From contig ONHQ01000019.1 in NCBI GenBank assembly GCA_900317685.1, positions 1 to 58,146 on the forward strand: DNA of 58,146 nt, written 5' to 3'. A program made the translations under genes and the position numbers. A model generated the notes under the pieces. It searched no databases. It worked only from the letters and a program-made list of their open reading frames with translations, and was not told where the DNA came from. Of this stretch, positions 46,204 through 55,839 are shown piece after piece (position 1 is the stretch's first letter; each line of letters opens with the position of its first letter). This DNA is from an uncultured Prevotella sp. (GTDB lineage: Bacteria; Bacteroidota; Bacteroidia; Bacteroidales; Bacteroidaceae).

Positions 46204-48837
46204 ATGGACGAGAATCGGACAATTGACCAGGACCGCATCATGAAGATCAATATAGAAGAGGAGATGAAATCCTCCTATATCGACTACTCTATGTCAGTGA
46301 TCGTGGCCCGTGCCCTTCCGGATGTCAGAGACGGATTCAAGCCGGTGCACCGGCGTATCCTCTATGGTATGCTGGGTCTGGGCAACACGAGTGATAAACC
46401 TTACAAGAAATGTGCGCGTGTCGTGGGTGAGGTACTGGGTAAGTACCATCCTCATGGCGACAGCTCTGTCTATGGCGCCCTGGTGCGTATGGGACAGGAC
46501 TGGAACATGCGCTATCCGCTTGTTGACGGACAGGGTAACTTCGGTAGTGTTGACGGTGACTCTCCCGCTGCCATGCGTTATACCGAGTGCCGGCTCTCGA
46601 AGATGGGCGAGCATATCATGGACGACATCGAGAAGAATACCGTCGATATGGTCAACAACTTCGACGATACGCTCCAGGAGCCTTCCGTGATGCCTACCAA
46701 GGTGCCCAACCTGCTGGTCAACGGCGGTAACGGTATTGCCGTGGGTATGGCTACCAATATCCCTACTCACAACCTGAGCGAGGTGATTAATGGCTGCTGC
46801 GCTTATATCGACAATCCCGACATCGACACCGATGGACTGATGAAGTATATCCCCGCTCCTGACTTCCCCACAGGTGCCTACATCTATGGACTGAAGGGCG
46901 TCAAGGAGGCTTACGAGACCGGTAAGGGCCGCATCATCATGCGTGCCAAGGCCGAGATCGAGAGCGATGACAGCCACGACCGCATCGTCGTCACCGAGAT
47001 TCCTTATGGTGTCAACAAGCAGCAGCTCATCGAGTATATCGCCGACCTCGTCAAGGAAGGCAAGCTGGAGGGTATCTCCAATGTCAACGACGAGACCGGC
47101 CGTCAGGGTATGCGCATCGTCGTCGACGTAAAGAAAGATGCCAACGCCAAGGTCATCCTCAACAAACTCTTTAAGATGACGGCGCTGCAGAGCTCTTTTG
47201 CTGTGAACTGCATCGCGCTGGTGCCGAGCAAGCACGACCATCTGCAGCTTCGCCCGAAGTTGCTCTCTCTGAAAGAGTGCATCCGCTATTTTGTGGAGCA
47301 CCGTCATGAGGTGACCATCCGCCGTACTCAGTTCGATCTGAACAAAGCCAAGGAGCGCGCTCATATCCTTGAAGGACTGATCATTGCCTGCGACAATATC
47401 GACGAGGTGGTGCATATCATCCGGGGCAGCAAGACACCGGCTGAGGCTCAGACCAACCTTGAGAAACGCTTCAACCTCGACAATCTCCAGAGCAAGGCCA
47501 TCGTGGACATGAGACTCTCTCAGCTCACCGGACTGAGAATGGACCAGTTACACGCTGAATATGAGGAGTTGGAGAAGCAGATTACTTATTTGCAGTCTAT
47601 TCTCGATGATCCTGAGCTTTGCAAGAAGGTGATGAAAGACGATCTCAATGAGGTGAAGGAGAAATATGGTGATGACCGCCGTACACAGATCATCCCCGAT
47701 GAGCATGAGTTCAATGCTGAGGACTTCTATCCCAATGATCCTGTGGTGATCACGGTGAGCCATCTCGGCTATATCAAGCGCACGCCGCTGAGCGATTTCC
47801 GTGAGCAGGCGCGCGGTGGCGTCGGCTCGAAGGGCGCCCATACGCGTGAGAAGGACTTCACAGAGTATATCTATCCTGCCACGATGCACCAGACGATGCT
47901 CTTCTTCACAAAGAAGGGCCGCTGCTACTGGCTCCACTGCTATGATATTCCTGAGGGCGACAAGACGTCGAAGGGACGTGCCATTCAGAATCTGCTCAAC
48001 ATCGATCCCGACGATGCAGTGAACGTATCTCTGCGTCTCCGTGGACGTGGCTTGGAGGATGAAGACTTCGTCAACAGTCACTATGTCGTCTTTGCCACGA
48101 AGAATGGTATCGTCAAGAAGACTTCTCTGAAGGAATACTCACGTCCGCGTGCCAATGGTGTGCAGGCCATCAACATCCTCGAAGGTGACGAGGTGGTCGA
48201 CGTGCGTCTGACCAATGGACATAACGAACTGATCATGGCCGACCGCAATGGTAAGGCTGTCCGCTTCGACGAGAACGATGTGCGTTGCATGGGCCGTGTG
48301 TCCACTGGTGTACGTGGTATGCGTCTCGATGAGGGCGACGATGCCGTCGTCGGTATGGTCGTTGTCAACGATGCAGAGACCGAGACGGTGATGGTCGTCA
48401 GTGAGAACGGCTACGGCAAGCGTTCGATGGTGGAAGACTACCGCAAGACCAACCGTGGCGGCAAGGGCGTCAAGACCATGGCTGTCACTGAGAAGACGGG
48501 CCGCCTGGTGGCCATCAAGAATGTCACGGACGAGAACGATCTGATGATCATCAACAAGAGTGGCATTGTCATCCGACTGGCTGTGAAGGAGGTGCGCATC
48601 ATGGGACGTGCTACACAAGGCGTGCGCCTGATCAACCTCGCCAAGAAGAATGACATCATCGCCAGCGTCTGTAAGGTGATGAGCTCTGAGCTGGAGGCCA
48701 CCGTAGAGGAAGAAAGCCATCAGAAGATGCTTGAGAAGAACGAGCAGTTCGACGAGTCGACAGTGGGAGAGCAGCCTGCGGCTGATGCTCCGGCAGAAGA
48801 CACGACGACGCCCGACGATCCCGAGACCCAGGCATAA
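46204..48837 (+). CDS. gyrA: DNA gyrase subunit A
   Basis: An 877-aa type II topoisomerase subunit that cuts and rejoins DNA. Active-site Tyr126 lies in AAMRYTE. The quinolone region reads [20 protein letters not shown]; Ser87 (E. coli Ser83) is the susceptible residue and Gly91 replaces E. coli Asp87. The C-terminal pinwheel has repeated blades ([32 protein letters not shown]) and the GyrA-box-like [10 protein letters not shown]. The C-terminal 50 residues are an acidic tail. gyrB is not in the window. Confidence 0.96.
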   Translation: MDENRTIDQDRIMKINIEEEMKSSYIDYSMSVIVARALPDVRDGFKPVHRRILYGMLGLGNTSDKPYKKCARVVGEVLGKYHPHGDSSVYGALVRMGQDWNMRYPLVDGQGNFGSVDGDSPAAMRYTECRLSKMGEHIMDDIEKNTVDMVNNFDDTLQEPSVMPTKVPNLLVNGGNGIAVGMATNIPTHNLSEVINGCCAYIDNPDIDTDGLMKYIPAPDFPTGAYIYGLKGVKEAYETGKGRIIMRAKAEIESDDSHDRIVVTEIPYGVNKQQLIEYIADLVKEGKLEGISNVNDETGRQGMRIVVDVKKDANAKVILNKLFKMTALQSSFAVNCIALVPSKHDHLQLRPKLLSLKECIRYFVEHRHEVTIRRTQFDLNKAKERAHILEGLIIACDNIDEVVHIIRGSKTPAEAQTNLEKRFNLDNLQSKAIVDMRLSQLTGLRMDQLHAEYEELEKQITYLQSILDDPELCKKVMKDDLNEVKEKYGDDRRTQIIPDEHEFNAEDFYPNDPVVITVSHLGYIKRTPLSDFREQARGGVGSKGAHTREKDFTEYIYPATMHQTMLFFTKKGRCYWLHCYDIPEGDKTSKGRAIQNLLNIDPDDAVNVSLRLRGRGLEDEDFVNSHYVVFATKNGIVKKTSLKEYSRPRANGVQAINILEGDEVVDVRLTNGHNELIMADRNGKAVRFDENDVRCMGRVSTGVRGMRLDEGDDAVVGMVVVNDAETETVMVVSENGYGKRSMVEDYRKTNRGGKGVKTMAVTEKTGRLVAIKNVTDENDLMIINKSGIVIRLAVKEVRIMGRATQGVRLINLAKKNDIIASVCKVMSSELEATVEEESHQKMLEKNEQFDESTVGEQPAADAPAEDTTTPDDPETQA

Positions 48838-48881
48838 GGAGAAATAATAGATAACAACCGTATAATTTTATCTTAACGTCT

Positions 48882-50117
48882 ATGAAGAAAATGATGATTG
48901 CAGCCATGTTGGTGCTGGGCGCCTCGGCTGCGTTCGCCGGTGATAGCGACGCATTGAAAGCTATCACAAAGGAGAAAGACTATGCCAAGGCTGTGGAGCT
49001 GGTCAAGTCCAGCCTCGGTCAGCTGGCAAACTCTGGCGAGAAAGCCAAAGCCTATGAGCATCTGACTCGTCTGGCTTTGCAGAAGTTCGACAAGGAGAAT
49101 GCAATCCAGGCTGCCAACATGCAGGCTCAGATTACCAAGCAGAAGGTGGAGCCTTACGACACACTGGGGTTCTATCAGGCTGCTTACGATGCAACCCAGA
49201 ATGCTTTGGAGTGCTTCAAGTATGATGCTGAGCCCAACGAGAAGGGTAAGGTGAAGCCCCGCTTTACCGAAGCCTTGACTCCGCTGGTGGCCAACGCGCG
49301 CATGCAGCTCGTCACGGCCGGCAACTACTATGCTCAGCTCAACGATCAGGACAACGTGTTGAAGTATTGGGGCTCTTTCCTCGATACCGACAACCTGCCC
49401 TTCTTCCAGTCTACTAAGGCTCAGGAGAAGCAATTCCTTGGTCAGGTGGCTTACTATACAGCTCAGTATGCTAATCAGGCAAAGAAATACGATCTCGCTG
49501 AGAAGTATGCCGACATCGCCACTCAGGACACTGCTGTCGCCAAGCAGGCTCAGGCCTTCAAGCTGGCTATGGCGCAGCGCAACCTGAAGACGAAGGCCGA
49601 CTCTGTGGCTTATGTTCAGAAGCTGGCTGCTATGTACGAGAAGGAGCCTGACAATGAGATGATCTTCGGACAGCTCAGCAACTTCTACAGCCTCATGGGC
49701 ATGACAAAGGAGTTCGACGCTCTTGTTGAGGCTAAGATTGCCAAGAATCCTAACGACTTCACTGCATGGGCTCTGAAAGGCCAGGCTCTGATGAACCGCA
49801 ACTCCACAGCGTCAAATCCTGATTGGAAGGGATGCGTGGAGGCTTTCAAAAAGGCTGTTTCCATCGATCAGACCAACCCTGTGGTGTATACCTACCTGGG
49901 CTTCTCGATGAACGCTATGGCATCCGGTATCAATGGCGACCGCGCTCAGCAATTGGCACTCTATAAAGAGTCAATGGGCTATCTCGACAAGGCTAAGGAG
50001 CTGGATCCTAACCGTGAGAAAGCCAACTGGGCTTACCCACTGTATCAGTGCTACTACTCTGTCTATGGCGCCAACGATCCTAAGACAAAGGAGTTGGAAG
50101 GTATGCTGAAACAGTAA
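48882..50117 (+). CDS. exported TPR protein
   Basis: A 411-aa protein with a clear signal peptide (MKKMMIAAMLVLGASAAFAG) and TPR-like helical repeats through the length (KAYEHLTRLALQKFDKENAI, NEMIFGQLSNFYSLMGMTKE, PVVYTYLGFSMNAMASG). Codon bias is strong, suggesting high expression. Periplasmic scaffold role is inferred. It starts 44 bp after gyrA and may be read from it; a strong terminator follows. Confidence 0.85.
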   Translation: MKKMMIAAMLVLGASAAFAGDSDALKAITKEKDYAKAVELVKSSLGQLANSGEKAKAYEHLTRLALQKFDKENAIQAANMQAQITKQKVEPYDTLGFYQAAYDATQNALECFKYDAEPNEKGKVKPRFTEALTPLVANARMQLVTAGNYYAQLNDQDNVLKYWGSFLDTDNLPFFQSTKAQEKQFLGQVAYYTAQYANQAKKYDLAEKYADIATQDTAVAKQAQAFKLAMAQRNLKTKADSVAYVQKLAAMYEKEPDNEMIFGQLSNFYSLMGMTKEFDALVEAKIAKNPNDFTAWALKGQALMNRNSTASNPDWKGCVEAFKKAVSIDQTNPVVYTYLGFSMNAMASGINGDRAQQLALYKESMGYLDKAKELDPNREKANWAYPLYQCYYSVYGANDPKTKELEGMLKQ

Positions 50118-50174
50118 AACTTTGATCTTTTTTTTGACCCCGGTCTTATTATTGTTGACGGGGGCATTAGTATA

Positions 50175-50209
50175 AAAAAGGGCCGGCACTTTCGTGTCGG
50201 CCTTTTTTA
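50175..50209 (+). terminator. rho-independent terminator
   Basis: AAAAGGGCCGGCAC pairs with GTGTCGGCCTTTTTT across a TTTC loop (one wobble pair). It marks the boundary between the gyrA-side chromosome and the accessory cassette. Confidence 0.9.
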
Positions 50210-50250
50210 ATATTGTCTATGGCGTGATGGCTGCAAACTGCCAAGCGTGT

Positions 50251-50688
50251 TTATTCTATTTCTATGAACACCGGTTCGCCCTCATCGCGGTGGTTGATGG
50301 CTTGCATCAGGCGGTAGAGGGTGCGGCGGCTGTCGTTGACGCGGCCCACCTCGGTGTTGCGGCCTACGAGGATGCAGCCTTCGGTGTCCTGGGCGGTGTT
50401 GCCGCTGTGGATGCGGATGCCCTCGTAGTGGGGCACGCCGACGAGCAGGGGCAGCCAACGCTTGAACCTCGGGCTCAGCGTCACCACCACGGGGTAACGG
50501 CCTTCGGGGATGGCGGTCTTGCCCTTGGTCTTGCGGCCGCCGTGGTGGAAGTCGACCCAGTGCGGTTCAAGGGTATCACAAAAATAGGTCCACGGGGTGA
50601 ACACTCCGCGCTCACGGCGGCGGATGCTGAGGCGACCGATGGTATAGGCTGGTCGCTTCGCGATGCGTTTCAGTTGAAGTTCTATCAT
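50251..50688 (-). CDS. DUF5675 protein (L,D-transpeptidase-like pattern)
   Basis: A 145-aa protein with the DUF5675 order: CDTLEPHW, GKTAIPEGRYPVVVTLSPRF and IHSGNTAQDTEGCILVGRN. The H-S-G...T-E-G-C pairing resembles the catalytic His/Cys of L,D-transpeptidases. The family is frequent in Bacteroidetes phages and integrated elements, where lysis or wall-processing roles are suspected. No signal peptide is seen. It is the last gene of the minus-strand accessory cassette, 23 bp after the DUF3987 gene. Confidence 0.75.
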   Translation of the reverse strand: MIELQLKRIAKRPAYTIGRLSIRRRERGVFTPWTYFCDTLEPHWVDFHHGGRKTKGKTAIPEGRYPVVVTLSPRFKRWLPLLVGVPHYEGIRIHSGNTAQDTEGCILVGRNTEVGRVNDSRRTLYRLMQAINHRDEGEPVFIEIE

Positions 50689-50711
50689 GGCTTTTGTTTT
50701 TAATCCGATAC

Positions 50712-53387
50712 CTATAAACGTGGCGTTGTGGCGGTGTGGCGTTGTGGCGTATCCGCTGCTTTCACCTTTCTATATTTCTTTCCCTTCTCACCCTTTTGCT
50801 TTGGCAATGGTTCTACCCATCCGGCCTCACGCCATCGGCAGATGATATTTCTTATCGCAGAATCGTTTACATCATTCTTCAGCGCGAGGATGTCGTGGGA
50901 GGTGAAGGTGTCGGCCAAGCGGTCGAAGACAGCGCGGTTCTTGCTTTTGCGGGTATTGTCACTGTCGGCGGCATACTGCTTGCGGAGGACATCGCCAAAG
51001 AGGCGGCACTGCTCCTGAAGGACGTATTCCGCCATCATCAGCGCAAAGTCGATGACGTGCTTCGTCTCCTTCTCACCCGATAGCAGACAGGCCACTACGC
51101 CACAGCGCATACCGATGACGGCGGCTCGACGGCGGTAAGTGTCCATCACTCTATCAATGCGCTCCATTGCTTGCTGGCGCTTGTCCTCCACCCACTGAGC
51201 GATGGCCTTTCTAAGCCGTGGTGTGTCGATGAAACCGTGCTTGGCGCGAAGGGTATTCACAGCGTCGAGGATGGCCTGAGCATCACGGTCCCGACGGTCT
51301 TGGAACATCGGCATCGGGGCAAAGGCCGAGTCGGGCATCTCGCTGACGATGACGCGCGAGCTAAGGCCGTTCTCGATATTCTCTCCCTTGAAACATTTGC
51401 CGAGGGCTCCGTAGGTGCCGAGGATGGTCCAATTGTAGCCCACGCTGACCATGCCGCTCTCAGCCTGGTCGGAGTTGTAGTCCTGACCCCATTCGTCGTG
51501 GTCGAAGGCAAGGCGGTAGATGTCGTATTTCGACGACCACGAGCCCGCGCCGTTGGTTTTTCTTAATGTATCGAGCTCCGAGCAGAACGAGTAGAGCGTG
51601 TGGCCCTGGGCGTTCTTCAGTCGCTTCAATAAAGTAGAGCAGGAGATGGTGATGGGCACGTCCCTTATCAGCACCTCCGGTTCGGGGTCGAGTTTCTCGT
51701 TAGCGCGTCGGTTCTTGCGCTTCTTCTTCCACTCGTCCTCCTTGCGCCGTCCCTGCTCGTCGTCCTCGTCCATAGGTCCGCGCCACAGGTCGATGATGTC
51801 CTTGCAGACGCTCTTGCCCGAGGCTTGCTCACCCACGACGATGCTCATCAGCCCCAAACGCTGCTCACGGCCGTCGCAGTAGCGGAAGGTCACGTCGTCG
51901 GCATAGGACGCAGCCATCGGCAAGAGAGCGCAGAGCGCCGGCATCCGCATCTGCTCGGGAACACCCGTGAGGCTCTGCTTCAAGCCGGGGATGGGAGGAA
52001 TGTCAGGAAAGACATTAGCGCTTTGTGTCGTGGCTGTTTCCGTCGTTTCTTCCTCGCTCTCGTCCTCTTGCGCCTTGTCAGCCTTACTCTGCTGTTGCTT
52101 GGCGAGCTGTTCGGCGCGTGCGTTGATGCGCTGCACGGTGGCCGACATCATTTTCGAGTCGTCGTGATATTTGGCGTAGAAGTCGTGGATGAGCTGACGG
52201 CAGTCGGGCTCCTTATAGAAGTCGGGCATGCGCTGGGCTACCACGGCCATCGCCTCGGCCTCGGACAAGAGCCGGGCGGCCCCGACGCTGAGGATGGCAA
52301 GCAGGGAGTTGTGGCGCGAGCCGCGGGCGTTGATGTCCACGTCCTTCAGTCCGGCCTGCTCACGGCAGAGGTCGAAGATAAACAGCCTCACCCCCAACCC
52401 CTCTCCAAAGGAGAGGGGCGTAGAATGCTCTGCGGGTGATGAAGCCTCACCCCTATGCTCTGCGGGCGTTTGAGCTGGCACGGTATTGGCGGATGCAGGG
52501 TTGCCTTGAAGCATATCACTCCCCTCTCCTTTGGAGAGGGGTTGGGGGTGAGGCTGCTGGGGCTGCTGGGTCTGCTCCTTGAACAGCTCACTCTCATTGC
52601 AATAGAGCACATATTCCTCGGGCACCGCAAAAGAGCAACGGGCCAAGTCCTTGCAAGCCTCGTCAAATTCGCTCAGGCCAATCTGCTGAGCTAGCCACTG
52701 CTGACTTTCCACGAGTCCCATGCCATCGGGGATAACAAAGACCAAGCGAAGGCCCTCGCCGCTCGGAGTCTTATGAATGAGGACAATCCCCAACCGCTGC
52801 AAGGTCGCAAGCGTCTCCTCGTCGGTGATAGGCGTGGCAGTGAAGAGGTGCTCCTTGAGCGTCTCCATCAGTGTCGAGGGCTCCTTCGGCAGCTTCCTCG
52901 AATCTTCTTTCTGAGGCTCTTTCGGCTGCTTCTTTGAGGGCTCTTTCGAGGGCTCCTTCGGCAGCTTCCTCGAATCTTCTTTCTGAGGCTCTTTCGGTTG
53001 CTTCTTTGAGGGCTCTTTCGAGGGCTCCTTCGGTTGCTCCTTCGAATCTTCTTTCTGAGGCTCTTTCGGTTGCTTCTTCGAGGGCTCTTTCGAGGGCTCT
53101 TTCGGCTGCTCTTCTCCCTCCCCCACGGGGAGGGCCGGAGAAGGGCCTGGGCCTGCCTTGGGTCTCCCTATGTGGTCGATGTCAAGAATGCTCAGCCCCG
53201 ATGGCACAGCCTCATTGTTAAGCCGCCGCCCGTTCTTGAAGTGAGCGTGGAAGCAGAAGGCTGGGAGACGACGTTTGAGTTCCGATTTCTTTGTCTCGAA
53301 GTCCTCGCGGCTCATCTCGCCCCGCAGCATCTGCTCGTGGCAGTCGGCAATCTCGGCGCAGGTCTGGCCGACGATCGTCGAGCGCAT
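50712..53387 (-). CDS. VirE/BT4734-like N-terminal plus DUF3987 primase-helicase-like protein
   Basis: An 891-aa protein from ATG 53387 (MRSTIVGQTCAEIADC). Order: BT4734-like N-terminal domain (residues about 1-75, GLSILDIDHIGRP), a Lys/Glu/Pro linker of three 24-residue repeats, a second part of the primase-like domain (FTATPITDEETLATLQRLGI...), a segment encoded by a palindromic element, a helical middle, then a DUF3987 P-loop domain (Walker A VVGEQASGKSVCKDI near residue 560). The frame stays open upstream to TTG 53501, but that stretch is encoded by a second palindromic element. The C-terminus (TPQRHTATTPRL) is encoded by an octamer array. Such proteins occur in Bacteroidetes mobile DNA and are suspected in element replication; function here is inferred. 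Confidence 0.82.
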   Translation of the reverse strand: MRSTIVGQTCAEIADCHEQMLRGEMSREDFETKKSELKRRLPAFCFHAHFKNGRRLNNEAVPSGLSILDIDHIGRPKAGPGPSPALPVGEGEEQPKEPSKEPSKKQPKEPQKEDSKEQPKEPSKEPSKKQPKEPQKEDSRKLPKEPSKEPSKKQPKEPQKEDSRKLPKEPSTLMETLKEHLFTATPITDEETLATLQRLGIVLIHKTPSGEGLRLVFVIPDGMGLVESQQWLAQQIGLSEFDEACKDLARCSFAVPEEYVLYCNESELFKEQTQQPQQPHPQPLSKGEGSDMLQGNPASANTVPAQTPAEHRGEASSPAEHSTPLSFGEGLGVRLFIFDLCREQAGLKDVDINARGSRHNSLLAILSVGAARLLSEAEAMAVVAQRMPDFYKEPDCRQLIHDFYAKYHDDSKMMSATVQRINARAEQLAKQQQSKADKAQEDESEEETTETATTQSANVFPDIPPIPGLKQSLTGVPEQMRMPALCALLPMAASYADDVTFRYCDGREQRLGLMSIVVGEQASGKSVCKDIIDLWRGPMDEDDEQGRRKEDEWKKKRKNRRANEKLDPEPEVLIRDVPITISCSTLLKRLKNAQGHTLYSFCSELDTLRKTNGAGSWSSKYDIYRLAFDHDEWGQDYNSDQAESGMVSVGYNWTILGTYGALGKCFKGENIENGLSSRVIVSEMPDSAFAPMPMFQDRRDRDAQAILDAVNTLRAKHGFIDTPRLRKAIAQWVEDKRQQAMERIDRVMDTYRRRAAVIGMRCGVVACLLSGEKETKHVIDFALMMAEYVLQEQCRLFGDVLRKQYAADSDNTRKSKNRAVFDRLADTFTSHDILALKNDVNDSAIRNIICRWREAGWVEPLPKQKGEKGKKYRKVKAADTPQRHTATTPRL
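50719..50750. repeat. octamer array TGTGGCGK at the 3' end of the DUF3987 gene
   Basis: Four units of TGTGGCGT or TGTGGCGG, in the same orientation and family as 57533-57564. They encode the last residues of the DUF3987 protein. Confidence 0.8.
52383..52556. mobile_element. 174-bp palindromic element inserted in frame in the DUF3987 gene
   Basis: Perfect 36-bp terminal inverted repeats (52383-52418 and 52521-52556), each holding its own palindrome CCCCTCTCC-AAA-GGAGAGGGG. The length is exactly 58 codons and the frame stays open through it. A related copy is at 53403-53543. The core has a duplicated ATGCTCTGCGGG. It resembles in behaviour the in-gene palindromic elements known from Rickettsia; no relationship is claimed. 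Confidence 0.8.
52878..53093. repeat. three 72-bp coding tandem repeats
   Basis: Copies start at 52878, 52950 and 53022 and encode a 24-residue Lys/Glu/Pro/Ser unit (KEPSKEPSKKQPKEPQKEDS core) in the linker of the DUF3987 protein; a partial unit follows. Copies are nearly identical, so the number probably varies among strains. Confidence 0.85.
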
Positions 53388-53402
53388 CACCGTGTGAAGA
53401 AT

Positions 53403-53543
53403 CTCACCCCCTTTCCCCTCTCCAAGGGAGAGGGGCGTAGAATGCTCTGCGGGCGTTTTGGCTGGCGCGTTGTTAGTGGATGTAGGGGTTGCTTGAAGCA
53501 AATCACTCCCCTCTCCTTTGGAGAGGGGATTGGGGGGTGAGGC
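53403..53543. mobile_element. second copy of the palindromic element, at the start of the DUF3987 gene
   Basis: About 141 bp with imperfect terminal inverted repeats (CTCACCCCC... and ...GGGGGGTGAG) and the same internal palindromes and core (GTAGAATGCTCTGCGGGCG) as 52383-52556. It lies between the stop of the small broken gene at 53546 and ATG 53387, so it separates two formerly adjacent genes or supplies a new TTG start at 53501. Confidence 0.75.
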
Positions 53544-53545
53544 TT

Positions 53546-54107
53546 CTATTCCATATTCTGTTCCACGAAACTGGCGGCATCGTCCACCTCGTCGTAGATG
53601 ATCTCGGCCGGGTCGGTGGTCTCCTCGCGCGGGATGCTCATGTAGAGCCGGATGCGCTTGCTGTTGACCGTGGTCGTGGAGTGCTTGGTCTTGAACTGAC
53701 GCTTGGGCAACTGCTCAGATTCGTTACTCTCGCTGTAGGCCCGGAAGCAGAACTCCTCGGGTGAGTTTTGACAGATGGTGCCGCGCACACGCTTTGGTGT
53801 GGCAAGGATGCGACGATAGTCGTCGTCAGAGATAACTAACTAAAGTTTCCCACTTGTTCAAAAAGCCTATAAACAAAGGATTTTTGAAAAGCTCGAATAG
53901 CAAAAATGCCCATAAACAAAGGATTTTAACAAGTGCTTAATAAATGTAAAAGGGCAAATGACCTTAAAAGGAAATGTCCGAAAATGTAATATTCTACGAT
54001 TCACAAAAAGTTTTTTGAAAAGTTAAAGATGCGCATACCCTTTGGGAAAGCCTTTGTATAAAGGGATTCTCCAGGTGGGAAACTTTAGTAACTAATTTTA
54101 TTCTCAT
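53546..54107 (-). pseudogene. small unknown gene split by a MITE near its start
   Basis: If the 249-bp element at 53840-54088 and one 7-bp duplication are removed, a 101-codon gene appears: MRIKLVISDDDYRRILATPK, then the segment PEEFCFRAYSESNESE and a C-terminus AASFVEQNME. Its ATG (54107) overlaps the DUF3127 stop as ATGA, so it was translationally coupled. With the element in place translation meets a TAG after about 37 codons. The remaining 3' part (53546-53788) could only be read from an internal GTG. I do not recognise the family. The intact protein is acidic and has no signal peptide. Confidence 0.78.
53840..54088. mobile_element. 249-bp MITE with 14-bp terminal inverted repeats and 7-bp target duplication
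   Basis: Termini CTAAAGTTTCCCAC (53840-53853) and GTGGGAAACTTTAG (54075-54088) are perfect inverted copies. TAACTAA flanks both sides (53833-53839 and 54089-54095) as a target duplication. It carries no transposase gene. Inside, ATAAACAAAGGATTTT occurs twice (53869 and 53912). The insertion interrupts codon 7 of a small gene. Confidence 0.92.
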
Positions 54108-54379
54108 TTCTTTTCAATTTTGATGATTCTAATGTTGTTAAACCACCGCCCGTCCTTCTCATGGGCGAAGAAGCTGAGGGCAACCTCCACGATGTCGCCC
54201 TCCTTGAAGTCGGGGTTCTCGGCCCAGTCGCTGCGCAGGGTGGCCACGATGAGGTCGGGGTACATCACCGCCTCGGTTGATTCGAGCACGACCTCGCGGC
54301 TCTTCCACTCCTGCCCCGTGCGCTCCGAAGTGCCCTGACGGAGGGCAAGGAGCTTGACAATCTTAAAAGTCTTTCTCAT
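54104..54379 (-). CDS. DUF3127-like single-domain protein
   Basis: A 91-aa protein starting MRKTFKIVKLLALRQGTSER. The pattern matches DUF3127, an OB-fold-like family: WKSREVVLESTEAVMYPDLI, FKEGDIVEVALSFFAHEKDG and RWFNNIRIIKIE. Such proteins may bind single-stranded DNA, which would suit a replication cassette; that is inference. ATG 54379 is preferred over an upstream start without family character. Its stop overlapped the ATG of the next gene before the MITE insertion. Confidence 0.72.
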   Translation of the reverse strand: MRKTFKIVKLLALRQGTSERTGQEWKSREVVLESTEAVMYPDLIVATLRSDWAENPDFKEGDIVEVALSFFAHEKDGRWFNNIRIIKIEKK

Positions 54380-54591
54380 TGTATTTGAAACTTTAATAAT
54401 TAAAAATATGTTTGAATGGACGGCGCGCACCTATCCGCTTGTGCCCATCGTGAACAGCCTTGGCCATAACGAAAAAGCACCGCAACCAGCTGACTGATTA
54501 CGGTGCAAAGATAGTGGGAAAAGAAAGCCCAACCGTGGTTTTCTCACGATTGGGAATGATATTGGGAAAATGGGAACGGTTTGGGGAAAGC

Positions 54592-54713
54592 TATAGGATC
54601 TATAGAAACTATAGAATCTATAGAATCTATAGAAACTATAGGACCTATAGAATCTATAGAAACTATAGGATCTATAAAATCTATAGGACCTATAGGACCT
54701 ATTGAGGCTATAG
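54592..54713 (+). repeat. nonamer array A (TATAGRAWC), 13 units
   Basis: Thirteen 9-bp units in exact phase (TATAGGATC, TATAGAAAC, TATAGAATC, TATAGGACC and variants) run into the stop codon of the four-helix-bundle gene at 54708. Being a multiple of three, the array stays open on both strands (Tyr-Arg-x repeats), but that reading is probably incidental. Confidence 0.92.
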
Positions 54714-55697
54714 CTGCTCTCCGGGCTGCTGCTTGAGCTGCTTGATCTCTTCCTGCTGGCGATAGTAAGCAGCGAGGGCCCGCTCGCGGAGATTGTCGTA
54801 GCGGGCTTGTAGCTTGGCAACATCATCCGTGAGTGCAGCATTCCCAGCTTTGAGACTCTCATTCTCAGCTTTGAGACTCGCATTCTCAGCTTTGAGACTC
54901 GCATTCTCAGCTTCGAGCTGCTTCATTTTTTCATCCTGCTGCTTGCGGTAGCCGGTGCGGGCAGCATACATGCGCTCCTTAATGCCTCCCTGCTCAATGA
55001 ATTGCTTTTCCAGGCGCTTAAGATAGTGGTTCATCATCGCGTCGACCTGATAGCAGAGCGTCAGACAGGTGTTGGCAAACTCTTCGGGCAACCATTTGTC
55101 GACATAGGGGAGATAGTCTTCCAAGACATTGTGATGGCGGGTATATTCCTGCATGGGTGTGAAGCGCTCGTGGCCGGGTGCCCACAGCGGCAGGTTCTGT
55201 TTCTTGATAAAGTCGAGGTAGTCCTCGCGGAGTTCGTCGTTACTAGAGCGTGCCACGTTGATAAGTTTGATTTCAGTCTCGGAGGATGTGGCACCGTCCT
55301 CAGAGCCTTCTACGATGTTTTGCTTGCAGGATCGTGCCGCCTGCACCATTTGGTCTACCGTGCGGTCACCGCACAAGGGCAGGAAGCGACGGCAGAAGGC
55401 ACAGGTGAGCTGGTAGAGCACATCGCTTTTTTGATAGAAGTGGAGGTTTTGCCAATTGACTACTTGTTTCAGAACCTTTTGCTGGGGAGTTTGCGAGTCA
55501 TCAGAAGCATTGCTCTGTGCGGCAGGCTGGGAGGCGCTTTGCTGGGGCTGTGAGGCATTTTGCTGGGGAGAGGCGTTCTGGCGGGGCTGCGAGGCATTCT
55601 GGCGGGGCTGTGAGGCGCTTTGCTGAGGCTGTGAGGCATTCTGCTGGCTGTCCGGCAAGGGAGTGGAAGGGTTGTTTAGATCGGATTCCATAGTCAA
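54708..55697 (-). CDS. four-helix-bundle-suffix protein with Q/A/S-rich N-terminus and coiled-coil tail
   Basis: A 329-aa protein. Residues 8-70 are low-complexity repeats (QNASQPQQSASQP units). Residues about 78-200 are a four-helix bundle of the S23/IVP-related suffix family: VLYQLTCAFCRRFLPL, MVQAARSCKQNIVEGSEDGA and EIKLINVARSSNDELREDYL. Three LKAENxS heptads form a coiled coil near 270-295, followed by a Gln-rich end. Related small bundles act beside ribosomal RNA inserts or in diversity-generating retroelements; the role of this class is unknown. It is bracketed by nonamer arrays in opposite orientation. Confidence 0.8.
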   Translation of the reverse strand: MTMESDLNNPSTPLPDSQQNASQPQQSASQPRQNASQPRQNASPQQNASQPQQSASQPAAQSNASDDSQTPQQKVLKQVVNWQNLHFYQKSDVLYQLTCAFCRRFLPLCGDRTVDQMVQAARSCKQNIVEGSEDGATSSETEIKLINVARSSNDELREDYLDFIKKQNLPLWAPGHERFTPMQEYTRHHNVLEDYLPYVDKWLPEEFANTCLTLCYQVDAMMNHYLKRLEKQFIEQGGIKERMYAARTGYRKQQDEKMKQLEAENASLKAENASLKAENESLKAGNAALTDDVAKLQARYDNLRERALAAYYRQQEEIKQLKQQPGEQL

Positions 55698-55839
55698 TGA
55701 TTTTAAAGGATTTTTGTCTGACCCAAGGGAACAGGAGTGTTGTTAAAGATATATGGCAAAAATAAGGAAAAATATGATAGGTTGTAACTCTCTAAGTGCC
55801 TTTTTTATAGAAAATAACATTCTGTAAGGTTTGTGGGCG

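Noticed and set aside
54460-54904. Open frames encoding Tyr-Arg-x repeats on both strands of nonamer array A
   Set aside because: A 9-bp repeat stays open by arithmetic; the frames overlap the coiled-coil end of a well supported gene.
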